Origin: Zygnema cylindricum
Taxonomy: Eukaryota; Streptophyta; Zygnematophyceae; Zygnematales; Zygnemataceae
Direction: 5' to 3'
Length of the DNA: 64,000 bases
Assembly: GCA_037447655.1 (NCBI GenBank)
Contig: JBBHKE010000642.1
Coordinates: 87,501-151,500, forward strand
The notes under the pieces are model-generated. The model saw nothing but the letters and a program-made list of their open reading frames with translations. It did not search any database and had not been told where the DNA came from. Position numbers and translations under genes: made by a program. Shown here piece by piece: positions 37,458-49,225 of the stretch. Within the stretch, counting starts at the first letter, position 1; the number at the start of each line of letters is the position of its first letter.

Positions 37458-38663
37458 TTAACAAGGAAAGTGGCCGACAAGATGCGGCATGACACCCTCC
37501 CTCTCCCCCTCCCTCTCTCCCTCTTTCGCTCTTTTGAATTCTCTCTCTAACACATGTACCCTAAGACCTAGCTTTTTCACCATTCGGCGAAGTTCCACAA
37601 GCTCCTGCCGTATAGTTCGGAGCGATTGATCGTCTTCTGTATGTTGCCTCTTGAGATTTGGTTGAGGGAACCTGGTATCACTAGGTTGTGGCGCCGGAAT
37701 TCTTCGAGGAACCCTAATTATGTTTTTGAGGCGTAGGCGTGGCTTATTCACCAAAAAAGATCGAATTCGCTTTAAAACTATACTCTTGGCACCTGGGAGT
37801 CGTTGCACGTCCGATGTGTCTTTGCATGTTTTAAGAATCGCATAGAGTCGTGGGTCCCAAATGTGATGTTGCCGGAGATACTTACACACATCAATCTTAA
37901 AGCCATCCACTTCAAGGATAACCCAGTTGAGGCGAGTGTCTCTGCAATTAAATTGTGTAAAAGCTCTTAATGTTGTACCATTGTCTATGGAAGACATGTA
38001 TATCCATGTAGGGTGAGCCGGTATATCAGGAGATATGGTGAGGGGATGGGATCCTTTACTACCTGTAATCCCTTCACGAGCCTCGTACCTCCACTCTAAA
38101 GGCCAATCCGTAATCGGTATGAACTGGGAAGGATTACAGAAAAATGCATCCATAGCCGATTCTTGACCTACAGGTGACGGAAATAACCAATTCGGGTCCT
38201 CTCGCAGAGGTTGTATTCGCGAAAGAACCTTTTCTCCTTCAAACATTAAAGCTAAAGGTAACTCTTGGGGGGATTATGATGAAGCAACCCCCATTACTTC
38301 GTCCGCACTACTAAACTCCTCTTCATTTTGTCATTCTTCGCTGTCTGGTGATTGCTCGTCCTGTGCAGTGTCATCCCCCTCCAATTTGTCAACTTTGATG
38401 TCACCTTTCATGGTTTTTTCTGATGAAGTAGGCTCTTCAGAAGGTTCAGCCCCGTCGACGATGGATTCGTCGGTCGAAGGTGAAGATGGATTGTAATCAT
38501 CTGAGCTACTATTCCCCCCTTGTTCCCCTTTTACAATTTTTGTAACTTGGAGCATCGATTGACACAAATGCGCACGATTATTTTCCCCTTTTTCGTGGAC
38601 AATCAAACCAGGGCGTAGTTTTTGAGTGTTTAAACGAGTGTTTCAATTGCCGGTTGAATCCAT
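37458..38663 (-). pseudogene. Unrecognised protein, single frame with three in-frame stops
   Basis: A frame of about 400 codons runs from ATG at 38663 to 37458, broken by TGA after the sixth codon, by TGA at about 38331, and by TAA at about 38273. The first part is acidic and Ser-rich. The intact last 262 codons include a globular-looking part (FNCRDTRLNWVILEVDGFKI) and a C-terminal coiled coil near IRQELVELRRMVKKLG. I do not recognise it. The 3' end (GEREGEREG) is a short CT-rich repeat. It may derive from a retroelement. Confidence 0.4.
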
Positions 38664-38689
38664 GGCGGCGACTTAATTTCGCGTAGAAA

Positions 38690-39290
38690 GAGAGAGGAAG
38701 AGAGAGGGAGCGCAATAATGTTCAAAGATACATTTTTGACCTCTCGAAGTACACATGGTTGTACGTTGAGTTACGTAATTGTACTCAACATACGATACTT
38801 AAGTTCAATTTCGTACTAAATCTAAAATAACCTGGCGTACAAAACTTCGACGTCGTTTTGCGTAGCAACTTGACATGAATCGAATGTATATCCCAATTCA
38901 CTTTTGACATTCACACTTTCAAATTTTGTCGTCCGACGCGATTCAAAATCCATATGACGATCTTTGTCGGTTGGTGCGCGCTTAAAATTCATATTCAAAT
39001 TTGACATTTTTGTGTCGCTTTACATATCGACCAATATTCGTGTAATTTGCGTCGGCGCCGCCGCAGCGTCAGCGGCGCCGTCGCGCCGTCGGCGCCGCTT
39101 AGACGTCTCTAGCCCCAAGCATGTTAGGCGCCAAAGCCGTCGTTGTCACTTTTCTCACCATTATCACACGTCATAAATAATAATTCCTTGTTTTCAACTA
39201 ATTTAAGTCGAGCCTTACTTCTCTTTCCTATCTTTTTATCTATTATCCTACCATGTTTTTCCACCTTCTTTACCCTTAATTAAAAAAACA
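38690..39290. other. No gene; GC-rich patch at 39047-39105
   Basis: The patch is built from overlapping GGCGCC and GCCGTCG palindromes, in contrast with AT-rich surroundings. Confidence 0.4.
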
Positions 39291-39294
39291 TACC

Positions 39295-41501
39295 TGTTTA
39301 ACACTCTCGAGAGCGTCCTTCGTTCATGGAAAGATCCGTTGAACAAGGCGTTCGGGTACTTCAACACGATCTCGATGAAAAAGGTACGTATTTTTACTGT
39401 CTTTCGAATCCAGGTTGTACAAGTAACACTTCAAAAGGGATAGAGGTGAGGTTGTACAAGTAATAATTCAAAAGGGATAGAGGTGAGGTAGGATAGATAG
39501 ATGTGACCGTTAACCCATCGCCCAAGTCGCGCCATATGCGCTTTAGAAGCCCTGTAGACATTTAACTTTCATTACTTTAATAAAGGATTATGAACACAAA
39601 AGTATTTAAACTTATTATCTTGCGATTTTATAATCGAATGCAAGTCAAACGGGGAAGTTCTCACCCTTTACTTTCTGCTGCCCTTGCACCTGCCCCTCTC
39701 ATTGCGTGTGTCTTCGAGTTGGAGGCAATGTTTAGAGAGAAGAACATCGCCTGGATCAACCGTAAGTGGCTATGGTAATCTAAATATTTTTCATTGTCCG
39801 AAGCCTTTGGGAATAAAAATAGATCCTACCTGTTCATGTATCACACATGTATATGTTACAAAAAAAAAAATTCTCAATGAAATCGAAATTACAACTAATA
39901 TTAAAGTTTGAAAAACAATTGAGTTTTTAATTACAACCGTTTAAGCGTACCAGGATTCTCTAGATAAAAAGTCCAAGCATCCCGAACCTGAGCCTCCTTT
40001 CATGTGGAACAAGTAGAACAACCACAAAGCGATTCCGCCAACATGACAAACTTCCCATTCTTTGTTTCGAATAACACCAAAGTGCTCCTTTCGACCATTC
40101 TGCAATACGGATAACAATGCAAAATTAATCTATGTAAAAATGACACTGTCTAAGTCATTTTATACTTCAAAAAAACACCGTTAGTTACCTTGTTAGCTTT
40201 GCCGTTCATGTCAAAAAATCCGACCATGCGACAAGGTGTTGGCCCCACAGTCTCCACTTCCATCGCCAACAAATTACATAAGTTTACTGCCCTGGCACTA
40301 TTTCCCCTGCCGGCTGCAAATTGAGTCAAAAGCGTTATACTCCTAACATTTTCTCATCAACCTTTGCCATCGTCGTACATGCTCCTAGACATTTTCTACC
40401 CATTTCCTTAAGTTGTTTGTCGTTGTAACTGTCACTAACAGCTCCCGATTGACGGTCCATGTATTCGCGTTTACACCTAACCCCAGTCTGTCGAATCATC
40501 CGTTTCATAATAACTTCGGTTCGAGGTCCCTTTACAATATCTTCCACTACAGTCATATCTTAAATTCTAAACTGCATTTTTTGAAAAAACTTAAGTGCTT
40601 TCATCATTGCCTATAAAAAACCCTTTTTTTGCAAGAATACAAATAACAAACAAAATACAAACATGTATGACGCAATTTTAGAATTTCTTCTTCCACAAAA
40701 TTGTAACCCATATTGTTTTCTTCTCTCTCCACCTTATTCCGCAAATTTGCATAACACTCCACTTCTTATTCAACATGTTTCACAACTCAGTGCTTAGTCC
40801 TTGAAAAAAAAACACCCTGCTCTAACGTACCTGATTGGCATGTGAATTGTAAAAAGCATCAACCGACACTTGTTGAATTAATACAGTGTTGCACCAAGGT
40901 TGATCTAAGTTTCGCCCATGATCTCCTAAACCACCTCCTTTCATTTTCCGGATGTAGTTAGGAAAGTCCTCATTTTTCTTGTGTAATATAACTTCTTGCT
41001 TGGCCCACCATTCTTGTACATTGAATCGCATCAACACAAACAACTCCAAACCATATTAAAACAAATAAAACAAATACAAATCACTTAATCACGAAACACT
41101 CATGCGATAGAAGTTTTTTAGATTTGCTAGAAATCGAACATAAACATTTAAAACATAATGACATGTTTTCCCATTACCCTCCATTGTCGCATGCGTCGCT
41201 TGTACATTGTGAAGGTTTCAAGATTGACTATCTCTTTTTGACTAGCAACTTCTTCAGGTCTGGATTCCTCCGTGTTCGAAACAAAAGAATCTGGTTCCAC
41301 CCTACTATTGCGAGTGCGCCTACTTGGTCCCTCATCATCCTCATCATTTGTTTCCAGTCCGTCATGTCCAACAAGAAACTCGGCTTGTTTTTTCCTCCTT
41401 TTAGTCATTGAACTACTTGCATTGGTTTCTTGGCCTTGTAGATTGAGAAGGCGTTTTAATCCTATCCCACTTGTTTGGGCCCTATTTGCAAGGTTCGCCA
41501 T
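39295..41501 (-). pseudogene. Crypton/Ndc10-like tyrosine recombinase gene, multi-exon, decayed
   Basis: Minus-strand exons fit GT-AG introns. About 40616-40189 contains YMDRQSGAVSDSYND and the first-arginine box GRGNSARAVNLCNLL, then GPTPCRMVGFFDMNGKANK. Exon 40099-39951 has NGRKEHFGVIRNKEWEV, CHVGGIALWLFYLFHM and DFLSRESW. Exon 39779-39665 has an H-x-x-R box (KTHAMRGAGARAAES). Exon 39551 downward has ARLGRWVNGHIYLSYLTSIP, and RDRVEVPERLVQRIFP lies near 39378-39325. This order is that of fungal and other Crypton recombinases with the Ndc10_II domain. Upstream ORFs 41501-41148 (basic, KRRKKQ) and 41049-40831 may be N-terminal exons. Damage: a frameshift near 40325, a 37-bp tandem duplication near 39420-39490, a frameshift near 39393, and TGA after RIFP. 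It could be a mobile Crypton or a dead host gene derived from one. Confidence 0.65.
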
Positions 41502-41509
41502 TCAATAAA

Positions 41510-42030
41510 TAATCGAGAGGAACAAAATTTAACAATCGCCAAAAAAAATTCGCCAAAAAAAACCTTAGACTCTAATAACGATTCGCGCAGTAATGGGTGT
41601 CTTGTGACGCAATTATGCAAGTGAAGTCAAGATGATATCGTATACGTGCAAAGTAAGACCAAGAAGTTAGGTCTTGTTTTTTTCTTTTGAGCGACCAGTT
41701 TAGATATTATAAGCACCAAGCAGGAGAACTTATCCTAGAACTTATCCTTGATCATGCGGAAGATAACGCGACTCGTCCAACAGTTGTGTCCGTTAGTCCC
41801 GCCAATTTTTGGCGTGCGGAAAACCTATTAGTAAACCATGTAAAGAGTGGAAAGTACGATTTCCGAGTGTTTAGCAGGTATGTGCAAATGAAAATGACCG
41901 ACCTTCTGGACATCTTGTATCCAATCGGTTAAATAGCAGAACTGCAATTCTGACTGGAAATGAACGGCGTAGACTGATTTAGTTCAAATGACGAACTTCG
42001 GAACTGCACGCGTGATCTATCTAGATCATT
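41510..42030. other. No gene recognised
   Basis: An open frame 41687-41932 lacks an ATG near its start and matches nothing I know. A decayed CACCG-MITE end (CTAATAACGATTCGCG) lies near 41571. Confidence 0.35.
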
Positions 42031-42032
42031 TC

Positions 42033-42245
42033 TGTACTATCATGTCGGCATGTCGGCAGAATTGACGCGAAGTAAAAAAACGACTACGTCATTATTTCAC
42101 CGGTGCTATCATGTCGGCAGGAAGATCGGGGTGAAAATGAACGACCACGTCATTATTTCACCGGTACTATCATGTCGGCAGGATGACCACGGTGTAAAGG
42201 AACACTACGTCATTATTTCAGCGGTACTATTATGTCGGCAGAATA
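42033..42245 (+). repeat. 60-bp minisatellite, three to four units
   Basis: Units end in GGTACTATCATGTCGGCAG at about 42110, 42171 and 42231 and share ACGTCATTATTTCACCGG. An 84-bp direct duplication starting ATTCAACGGCTCA follows at about 42315 and 42399. Confidence 0.8.
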
Positions 42246-43014
42246 CAACCTCGCGAAATACAACAAATAACATTGTTCCACGTGTCTAGTTTCATTACAA
42301 CAAAATTCTAAAATCATTCAACGGCTCACGATCTTACACCAAAAAAATACGACGGTCAACAATCGCTGTCACAAAAGACGACAAACAAAACTCAAAACAT
42401 TCAACGGCTCAAGATCTCAAACAAAAAAAGCAACGATCAATTCTCGTTGTCACCAGAGACGAAGGCGACTACAATGCTTTCCCCTTTTAGAAAAAGGGCA
42501 AAGCAAATATCTTCACTCTTTTGACCCTTGACTTTTTCCACGTTGACGTTCGTGCACTAAGTAAAGAGAGAGCGCCATCCTTGGGCGGAGTTTTTACTTG
42601 GCCGACCTACGGCGACCGCCGCACGTTTGAAAAATCCGGCAGTCGCGTGGCGCGCAGAAGGTCGTGGAAGTCAGGCCCGGTTCTGCCGAACAGCCCTGGT
42701 TTTTTCGTACAGCGCCGGTATCCCGTACAGCGCCCGACTGGTTATTCTGTCGGGAAAAAATTCATTTGGTTTGGTTGTTAACTGTACGGCTAAATAGTGT
42801 AATTTGCCCCGGGATAAACGGTTGAAAAATTGTCTAGAAATCAATAACAACAGTTGTACCTATATATACCCGAAAAATTCCCTCGTTTTTAAAAGCCGTG
42901 AATGGGGAAAAAAATCGAGGACACTGCCCGTAAATCTCCGAGTTAAGACCTTATTAGTACTAAGGATTAAGTTATTAAAATATATAAAGTTGACATTTGC
43001 TGTAATAAAATTGG

Positions 43015-43835
43015 TAGTGTTGTGTATCGGTAAGGATTTTCCGATAACCGATATGGGCCATTTTTCGGAGACCCGATAATCGATATATTGGTACAATATA
43101 TCGCTATCGGTCTTATCGCCGATAAGTAGCCGATAATATCAGCTACTTATCGGCGATAATGCCGATAACGATAACTATCGGCGATAACTGTACAGACCGT
43201 ACAGATAAATGTACGGCCAATACATTCATATGTACGTCTTATTCCCCCGACAGCAGCCGGCATAATATATGTACGGCTTTAGTACGGCTCCAGTTAAAGT
43301 GATGTACCTTCCACATCCGACGTCGTGGCTTTGTCCCCTACTTTTTTGAGATCCACTAAAAACCTGCCACGTGTCAATCCGTCGACTTTTTTGGCCAAAG
43401 CCGCCAAAAAAGCCATTCTGAGATGTCGGCGCTCACGCTGACCGTCCGCTCTTATTTAATCATTGAATTTCGTCCGTTCGATTCTAGCTGCGCGCATAAT
43501 GTTATTCTGCATCCGTTGTACTTTGTGTCCGCCGTCTTTTTACCGTTTCATGATAATCAGTTTATCGGTACAATTCCATACATTTTCGTCAAATTTATGT
43601 ACAGTTAACCGCCCAAAAATTACTACAAAGTGCAACGTATTTTTTCGTCAAATTCCGTACATTTCCCGTAAAAGGCCGTACATTTCACGTAAATTTCGGT
43701 TCAGTTTACCGGACAGAAAGCATTCGGACAGAAAGTACAGAAAGTACAAATATATCGGGACCGCTGACCGTTCGATAACGATAACTATCGGTATCGGTGT
43801 TATCGCGATAAGTTTTTTACCGATACACAACACTA
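43015..43835. mobile_element. hAT-like element, second family (TAGTGTTGTG), 821 bp
   Basis: The ends TAGTGTTGTGTATCGGTAA and complement are flanked by exact 8-bp AAAATTGG (43007-43014 and 43836-43843). Subterminal repeats are built on CCGATAA and TTATCGGCGATAA rather than CGATATATCG. The duplicated copy near 58310-58325 lacks it. No transposase. Confidence 0.85.
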
Positions 43836-44158
43836 AAAATTGGTATCCATTATGTCATCACTTTGTACGGAACGCTCAAGTCGCAACAAGATAGTGGTAC
43901 CGTACGCATTGAAACTCAATCCTTCACAATTGACTTCAATAAATTCCGCGGTACTAGGCTACCGTACAGTACTACACTGGAGTGCCGTACGGCATACCCG
44001 CGAAAACTTTCAAGACCTAGTGCGCGCCAAGCGACGGCCAAATTTTTCAAAGGACTTTTCAAAGGTTCGGCGGTCGCCGCAGGTCGCCCGGGAAAGACCT
44101 CCACCCAAAGATGGTGCTCTCCGACCTAGGAACTTGATATACACTCGGCCATACTTGC

Positions 44159-44166
44159 TATAAATA
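44159..44166 (+). promoter_or_regulatory. TATA box of secreted-protein gene, copy 1
   Basis: TATAAATA lies 115 bp before the ATG, leaving room for a 5' UTR of roughly 85-90 nt. The same box stands at the same distance in copy 2. Confidence 0.65.
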
Positions 44167-44280
44167 AAGCGAATCCTCGAGACTGGAGAGCATCACCATC
44201 TTCCTAAGTTTCATTTTTGGCATTTTCCTGACCATAAACACACTCTTTCGGAGGCATACAAACTCCATAAGAGCAAAAAG

Positions 44281-44754
44281 ATGGCCTCTCTTCCTGTTGT
44301 TTTTTTCCTGGCTCCCTTACTAGCTTTGGCAATTTTCCCACAAGCCACATGCGCATGTAACTACTCTCTAAGGTCGGTGACTTTTAACGTGACACGCAGC
44401 ACAAAGCCCGTGGCGCTGAACCCTACAGTCTACCTCTATACACACTATATTATCAACACATGTCCCTCTCCTCTTACCCAGTTCCGTTTCGCAGACTGCT
44501 TCTATTGGTCAGATGGCGCTTTCCCCAACGGGAACTTAGGCCCAAATGGTGAAATCATCTCTAAAATCCTTGTATCTGGGAAGACATTCTGTCTCCTTAA
44601 GTACGGGGGAAAAGAGGGCAAGATCCAAATTCCTGCGAACAGCCGGGTGGCCTTCAAGTATATCCGCACATTCGCTTATCAGTGGTGCAACAAGAATGCC
44701 ACGTGGCTCAATGGAAAGAGAGCCGGTCAGAGTGCATCGGTGCTTTGCCCGTAG
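44281..44754 (+). CDS. Small secreted six-cysteine protein, possibly TPD1-like, copy 1
   Basis: Intronless, 157 codons. Residues 1-25 are a signal peptide (hydrophobic VVFFLAPLLALAIF, likely cut after Ala25). The mature part starts with Cys26 and has Cys at 26, 61, 73, 104, 136 and 156, enough for three disulfides. N-glycosylation sites are at 27, 36 and 139. The segments YIINTCPS, then ADCFYW, then CLLKYGG...SRVAFKYIRTFAY resemble the pattern of plant TPD1-family secreted ligands (a C-L-x-x-x-G box followed by F-x-Y-x-x-x-F-x-Y). Spacing differs, one family cysteine is absent and one extra is present, so this is a tentative call. An unrelated secreted defence protein is possible. The protein is identical to that of copy 2. 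The start is set by the signal peptide and the upstream TATA box. Confidence 0.8.
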   Translation: MASLPVVFFLAPLLALAIFPQATCACNYSLRSVTFNVTRSTKPVALNPTVYLYTHYIINTCPSPLTQFRFADCFYWSDGAFPNGNLGPNGEIISKILVSGKTFCLLKYGGKEGKIQIPANSRVAFKYIRTFAYQWCNKNATWLNGKRAGQSASVLCP

Positions 44755-44799
44755 GGTGATATTCTGTGAGGCCGATGTGAGTAGGCGGTTATAGTTGTA

Positions 44800-45434
44800 G
44801 AGAAGTAGGTTTATAATTAAGGAACAATAAGATTGAAGAATGCACTGTAGATACGGTGATGAATTGGCCTTTTTTCCTGCTCCTTAGTAGCTTTATGTGA
44901 TATTTGGACTTAGTGTATATAGTATAACTAAATGTACCTCATTTCATTAGCACGACTGAATGTCAATGTTAGGATGCAATTTACGAATGGGAATATCGGC
45001 CTGGTTTGTGTCTATGTTCAGTATTTCTCGTTTTGTATGAATTAGGTTTTTTGCTCGTAATACTTGGCACCGTATCTCGCCCAGCGCTTTATCTCGATCC
45101 ACTAGAATTGTGTCGTTTTTGTTTGAAAGGTTTTTCTGATTTTTTAGTGTTTGGCGTCTAAATGTCTGAAGTGGGGTAGTGGAGAACATTTGCGTGGCCG
45201 GCGGCCTTTGTACGATTGTAGTACCGTTGTGTTTTGTTACAGCAAACCAAAGGGAGATTTGAGGTTTGTTAGTTTGATTGACTGATGAAATTTTGTAAGT
45301 GAAGAAAAGCTTAGGCTCAACATATTAATATTCTGCCGATCACATGGTACATGGGTGGAATTGATGTAAATGCTTCCGCATGACGTCATTGAATTTGCGC
45401 GTTCTGAGTGAACTTGTATTGTATCGATCTTATC
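44800..45434 (+). repeat. LTR-like 3' flank of copy 1
   Basis: Matches 59285-59933, which ends in TCTTATCA directly before a tRNA-Met-like primer site. Here the primer site is decayed (TTCGCTATTTGAGC at about 45437). Identity to copy 2 is clearly lower than in the gene. Confidence 0.5.
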
Positions 45435-45477
45435 ATTCGCTATTTGAGCAGGCTAAGTGCTCCATTAGTGGAAGGTT

Positions 45478-47275
45478 GTGGTGATTTTGCTTCCGTTTAT
45501 AAATTTGTTGTTAGCTCGATTTATATAAATGAAAAAATCACCTGAGACCATAATGCTCCCACCGATGCGCTAGATTTGTGGTATTCTAAGTAGATTTACA
45601 GATACACATTTGGAATATACAGGACGTTCAATAGCTTTAGATATGGATTCGTTTCCATAATCGTCCCATGTGGTTGAAGTTAGAAAAGCACCTATTGTAC
45701 CAACGGTGATAGTTTCTCCACTTGCGACAAGGATTCGTTTAGGGATGGTAAGTGAACGAATGCCTTTAAAAATGGACGTTGTGAAGGTACACATGGTGAG
45801 ATCCCCTTAGTGTGCGTGACTTCGATCACTAAGTAAATATATAGTGATGTGCAAAAAAGTTGAACGTATGTCCTCTTCGCCTCGTTCAATATTTTGCCAA
45901 ATCGAAGAAATTTCCATGGCCTCCGCCACATGCATCTTAGAGGCCACAACCACTACCTTCGTCGTGATCGCAGCCATGACCACAAGAATTTTGGCTGCCT
46001 CTATGTTCTCCATCCTAATATTTAGAAAAATATTGTTAACTCGTGTGGCCCAACTTTTCGTTATGAAGGCATGTTTGTTTTTTTGGTAAAAGGCAAAAAT
46101 ATGGCAAAGCCGATTGTAACGAAAGCATGAGACATTGCTTAGTTCATTTTGGACAGACTACAATCTTATATTTTTGTCGTTGTTTTATCATTTTCCACAG
46201 CCTCTCGAACCTCATCTTTTTTCGCCTCATTTCCACGAGAGTAATGCAAATCCACAAAATATGGAGCGACCCTTTTCAATGCTCCCGATCCCGAGGAGCC
46301 TTTTAATAAGTGACGCGATGGCTCCTCGCCATCTTCAAGTAATTCATGATAAACTCGTAATTGTTGTTGTCCCTCCCGTATAAAATTTCTTTGAGATGTA
46401 TCCACTTGTCCTAAAATGCATTGAAAAATCCAGGCACTTTGTCCCCCTTCGTGATCACTCTCCCATTGTTAAGTAGTTGTTGATTGATAATATTTGAACC
46501 AATTCACTACATCATCAACTCATACACCTTCAAACATCTGTGTGCAGTGTTCTGCGTGAGGAAGTGATCATTCACGAACATTGAACACGATTTCGTCAAT
46601 TCGGTAATGGCTGCAAGATTTTTCCTCTTCCACAAACGCCAAACCTTGGCATCACCGATGGACATGATCTCCTCTTTGTTCATTACCTTCCAAAGTCCTG
46701 TCAATATAAGTTAAGCTTGAATGTACTTTTTACAAAGTCGGTAATTTGATCTGTTAAAGACAACGGTCTTGCCGTGCATCTGAAACATCTCCGCTCCTCC
46801 TTGATTACCTTCTTCAAAATCGGAATCATCATATTGTATATGTTTCCACTTCTCATCCTTTTTTATTTTGACCCCTCGTCATCATCTTCGAAATCATCTT
46901 CGTCCAGATTGCGATCTCGTTCACCTTGAGCTAGTTCATCAAAATCTTATTAACACTGGAAGACCTCTCATCTATTTTGGCGAATAAACCTCACCAAATG
47001 CGCTCGCAACTGTTTATCGGACATTGTATTGTGGACACCTTTATATTCATCAAAAGAATTGGTGGGGATTGAAGACCAAATGCGGTTTCGATAAAAGTGA
47101 AATATTTTTCTTCTTTGTGTGGCTCCTTGGGTGTAGCACATTATCCCAAGCATTGGTGATGGGGGCACATGAAGAGGAGGGAGTGAAAGGGGGCTTCATC
47201 ATCTTCTGTTTACCCTATAGCCACAACACTCGCCAGGATGACACGACAATGAAGCACTACCCGCAAGGATAGATT
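45478..47275 (-). pseudogene. Copia-type gag relic, copy 1
   Basis: Minus-strand fragments 46704-46507 (LWKVMNKEEIMSIGDAKVW), 46405-46166 and 46013-45692 align with fragments at 63128-62200. They resemble the gag region of Ty1/copia elements (compare KRLWKVVKGVDKT in copia element 2). Frameshifts and stops are frequent. The remaining pol part present in copy 2 is missing here. Confidence 0.55.
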
Positions 47276-47751
47276 TATACCTCAATGTTCACAAAAAAAA
47301 TTACATAACAGCGAAAGCACTCAAATTGATCAACATTGCATTACGTTGGAATGACATTAAAATGCATTTCGGATAAAATAACCTCACATTAATAAAAAAC
47401 CGATAGTACAATCTCTTCTTCTTTTTTCTTCCTTGTCCATTCCTCCAATTAATATAAAAAAAAACCATGTTCCCCCAATACAATAACCAAAAATAGCACG
47501 ACGCATGTTAGTGTGCGCCGCCTAAAAACTTCCTAAGATTTGCCACCTGTTCATTTAAGACACTAGAACACTCTAAATAAAACTAAAAACTTGAAATTGC
47601 ATGACGAGAATCCAACCGAGAGTAATAGAAAAACATCAAGTATTATCGCATTAATCTAGACTTTGTGAAGTACATTTTTAGAAGCAAGCCCAAGCAACAC
47701 AAAAGCTAACGCGAAATGCACAATCTACACCGTATATTGTTATTAGTTTTA

Positions 47752-48525
47752 GGTTATGTCTCCATGTGCCAAAGTAAGAATTTACTTCTATAGTTTTCTT
47801 GTAAAACTTAACGCTCTTCCGCTTAAGTTTCATTTTTACAAAAAAATAGAAAAAAAAAAGTACAATTTGTGTCATTGTCGAATTTAGAATGTACTTTATT
47901 TTGTCATCTTGTGTTTTTCGACCCACGACCAATCCGAAAAACGTCATGTTCAAGCTTTTCAGTAAAACAAATGGGCGATGTGTTTTAAAACAAACTATTC
48001 TCCCAAACAAATAGGAATATGTATTTGCATGTTTCATTTTTTTTTAAGTTTCAAATGAATTCAAGCGATGACAAGAATTGAACAATTGGCTATGTTTTGT
48101 CCATTTGCGTTTAGGTTTAACAAGGCAAAGTACATAGTTAGTTTAGTTTTGTTTGTTTGCGCATAATACGGCTTTTATTTAGTTAAGGGTCTCAAGATTT
48201 CGATACCATTTCACGTCAAGCGGACAGGTGACAGAAAGGCAAAGTGTATTTTCTTCAACAGCGAAACGACATAGACTGAAAGGGCGGTACGTCTACAATG
48301 TCACGAAAAGTTATGCGACGTCACAAGCAATTACAAAAAATAACAGGCCTCATCACGGATTATAGATGTTGATAGCCGTCATGGCATTGTTAGCGTTTAC
48401 AATTCTCACACCCTTAACTAACAATTTACTTTTTACACATAGGGATATCAGCAATCCGGGTCCGCCGGATATGCGCTAAAAAACAAAGTAATTTCGCTAA
48501 GTTTTAAGTATATGGAGACACACCT
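47752..48525. mobile_element. PIF/Harbinger-like MITE, 774 bp, TTA target
   Basis: The ends GGTTATGTCTCCATGT and ATATGGAGACACACC lie between TTA at 47749-47751 and 48526-48528. It is inserted into an older CACCG MITE whose left end is at about 47727 and whose interior resumes at about 48530 (TTATAACATCTTTTCTCC), as in the element 50632-50852. Confidence 0.75.
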
Positions 48526-49000
48526 TTAGAGAGTTTTTCGCCAATTATAACATCTTTTCTCCATGCACACTTGTCGGGTTGTCAATCAAAGTCCGCCAAT
48601 GAAAGGATGAGAACCAAGCCTTCTAATAGTAACTATAGGATTGACAATCTCTTAAGTGTGCACTTAAAATGAAAATTTAACTGGCTAAACAAAAATTTAA
48701 CTGATAGTGATGAACAGTCTAATACTTTAGCTAAATCATAAGAAAAAGTGTCGACGTGAAATAATCTAGAAAGTACAATCGCGTTTTCGCGCCCAACCGA
48801 TTCTTCCAATGAATTTTATGAATCCTATCTCTTAAATAGTATCGCTTACACTTTTACGATTTTAAGCTAAAAAAGTACAGTAGTGCCCAAATTAGTGTTA
48901 TTATATAGTATGTCCGTTGCCTTTTCCGGCTGATCCAATGCTCTCCGTTATTGTGGACCATAAATATTTCGCGATCGCGACCTAATTACTTCGTACTGAA
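48526..49000. other. MITE interior and unassigned sequence
   Basis: About 48530-48640 continues the interrupted CACCG MITE. The rest is unassigned. Confidence 0.4.
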
Positions 49001-49004
49001 ATCT

Positions 49005-49225
49005 CTCGTTGCAACAAGCTCGTAGTACGTCAGCATCATAAAATCCATACTTCACAATTGACCTATCTGTTAAGTGGCTCAGCTTAACTCGGTCTTTAGG
49101 CTACCGTACCGCAAACCCGCGCTGTACGCCAAACTAGGGTTTGACTTTACGACCTCTTGCGCACTATGCGACATCAAGGTTTTTCAATTGTGCGGCGGAC
49201 GCCGCAAGTCGCCCTGATAGCCTTA
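49005..49225 (+). repeat. Third, gene-less relic of the secreted-protein promoter
   Basis: CTTCACAATTGACCTATCT, then TAGGCTACCGTACCGC, then GCGGACGCCGCAAGTCGCC appear in the order found at 43920-44095 and 58405-58580. Identity is much lower and no coding part follows. Confidence 0.6.

Larger units (their letters stand above)
42515..47560 (+). repeat. Segmental duplication, copy 1
   Basis: The order from TTGACTTTTTCCAC through the secreted-protein gene to the copia relic matches 55375-64000. It lacks the hAT-like element at 55742-57257, the TTA element at 57478-58257 and about 1.9 kb equivalent to 59955-61900. It has its own insertion at 43015-43835. Confidence 0.85.

Noticed and set aside
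39301-39380. Plus-strand exon-like frame ESVLRSWKDPLNKAF with a GTACGT donor
   Set aside because: The minus strand of the same bases encodes the recombinase tail (VEVPERLVQRIFP), which has homologous context.
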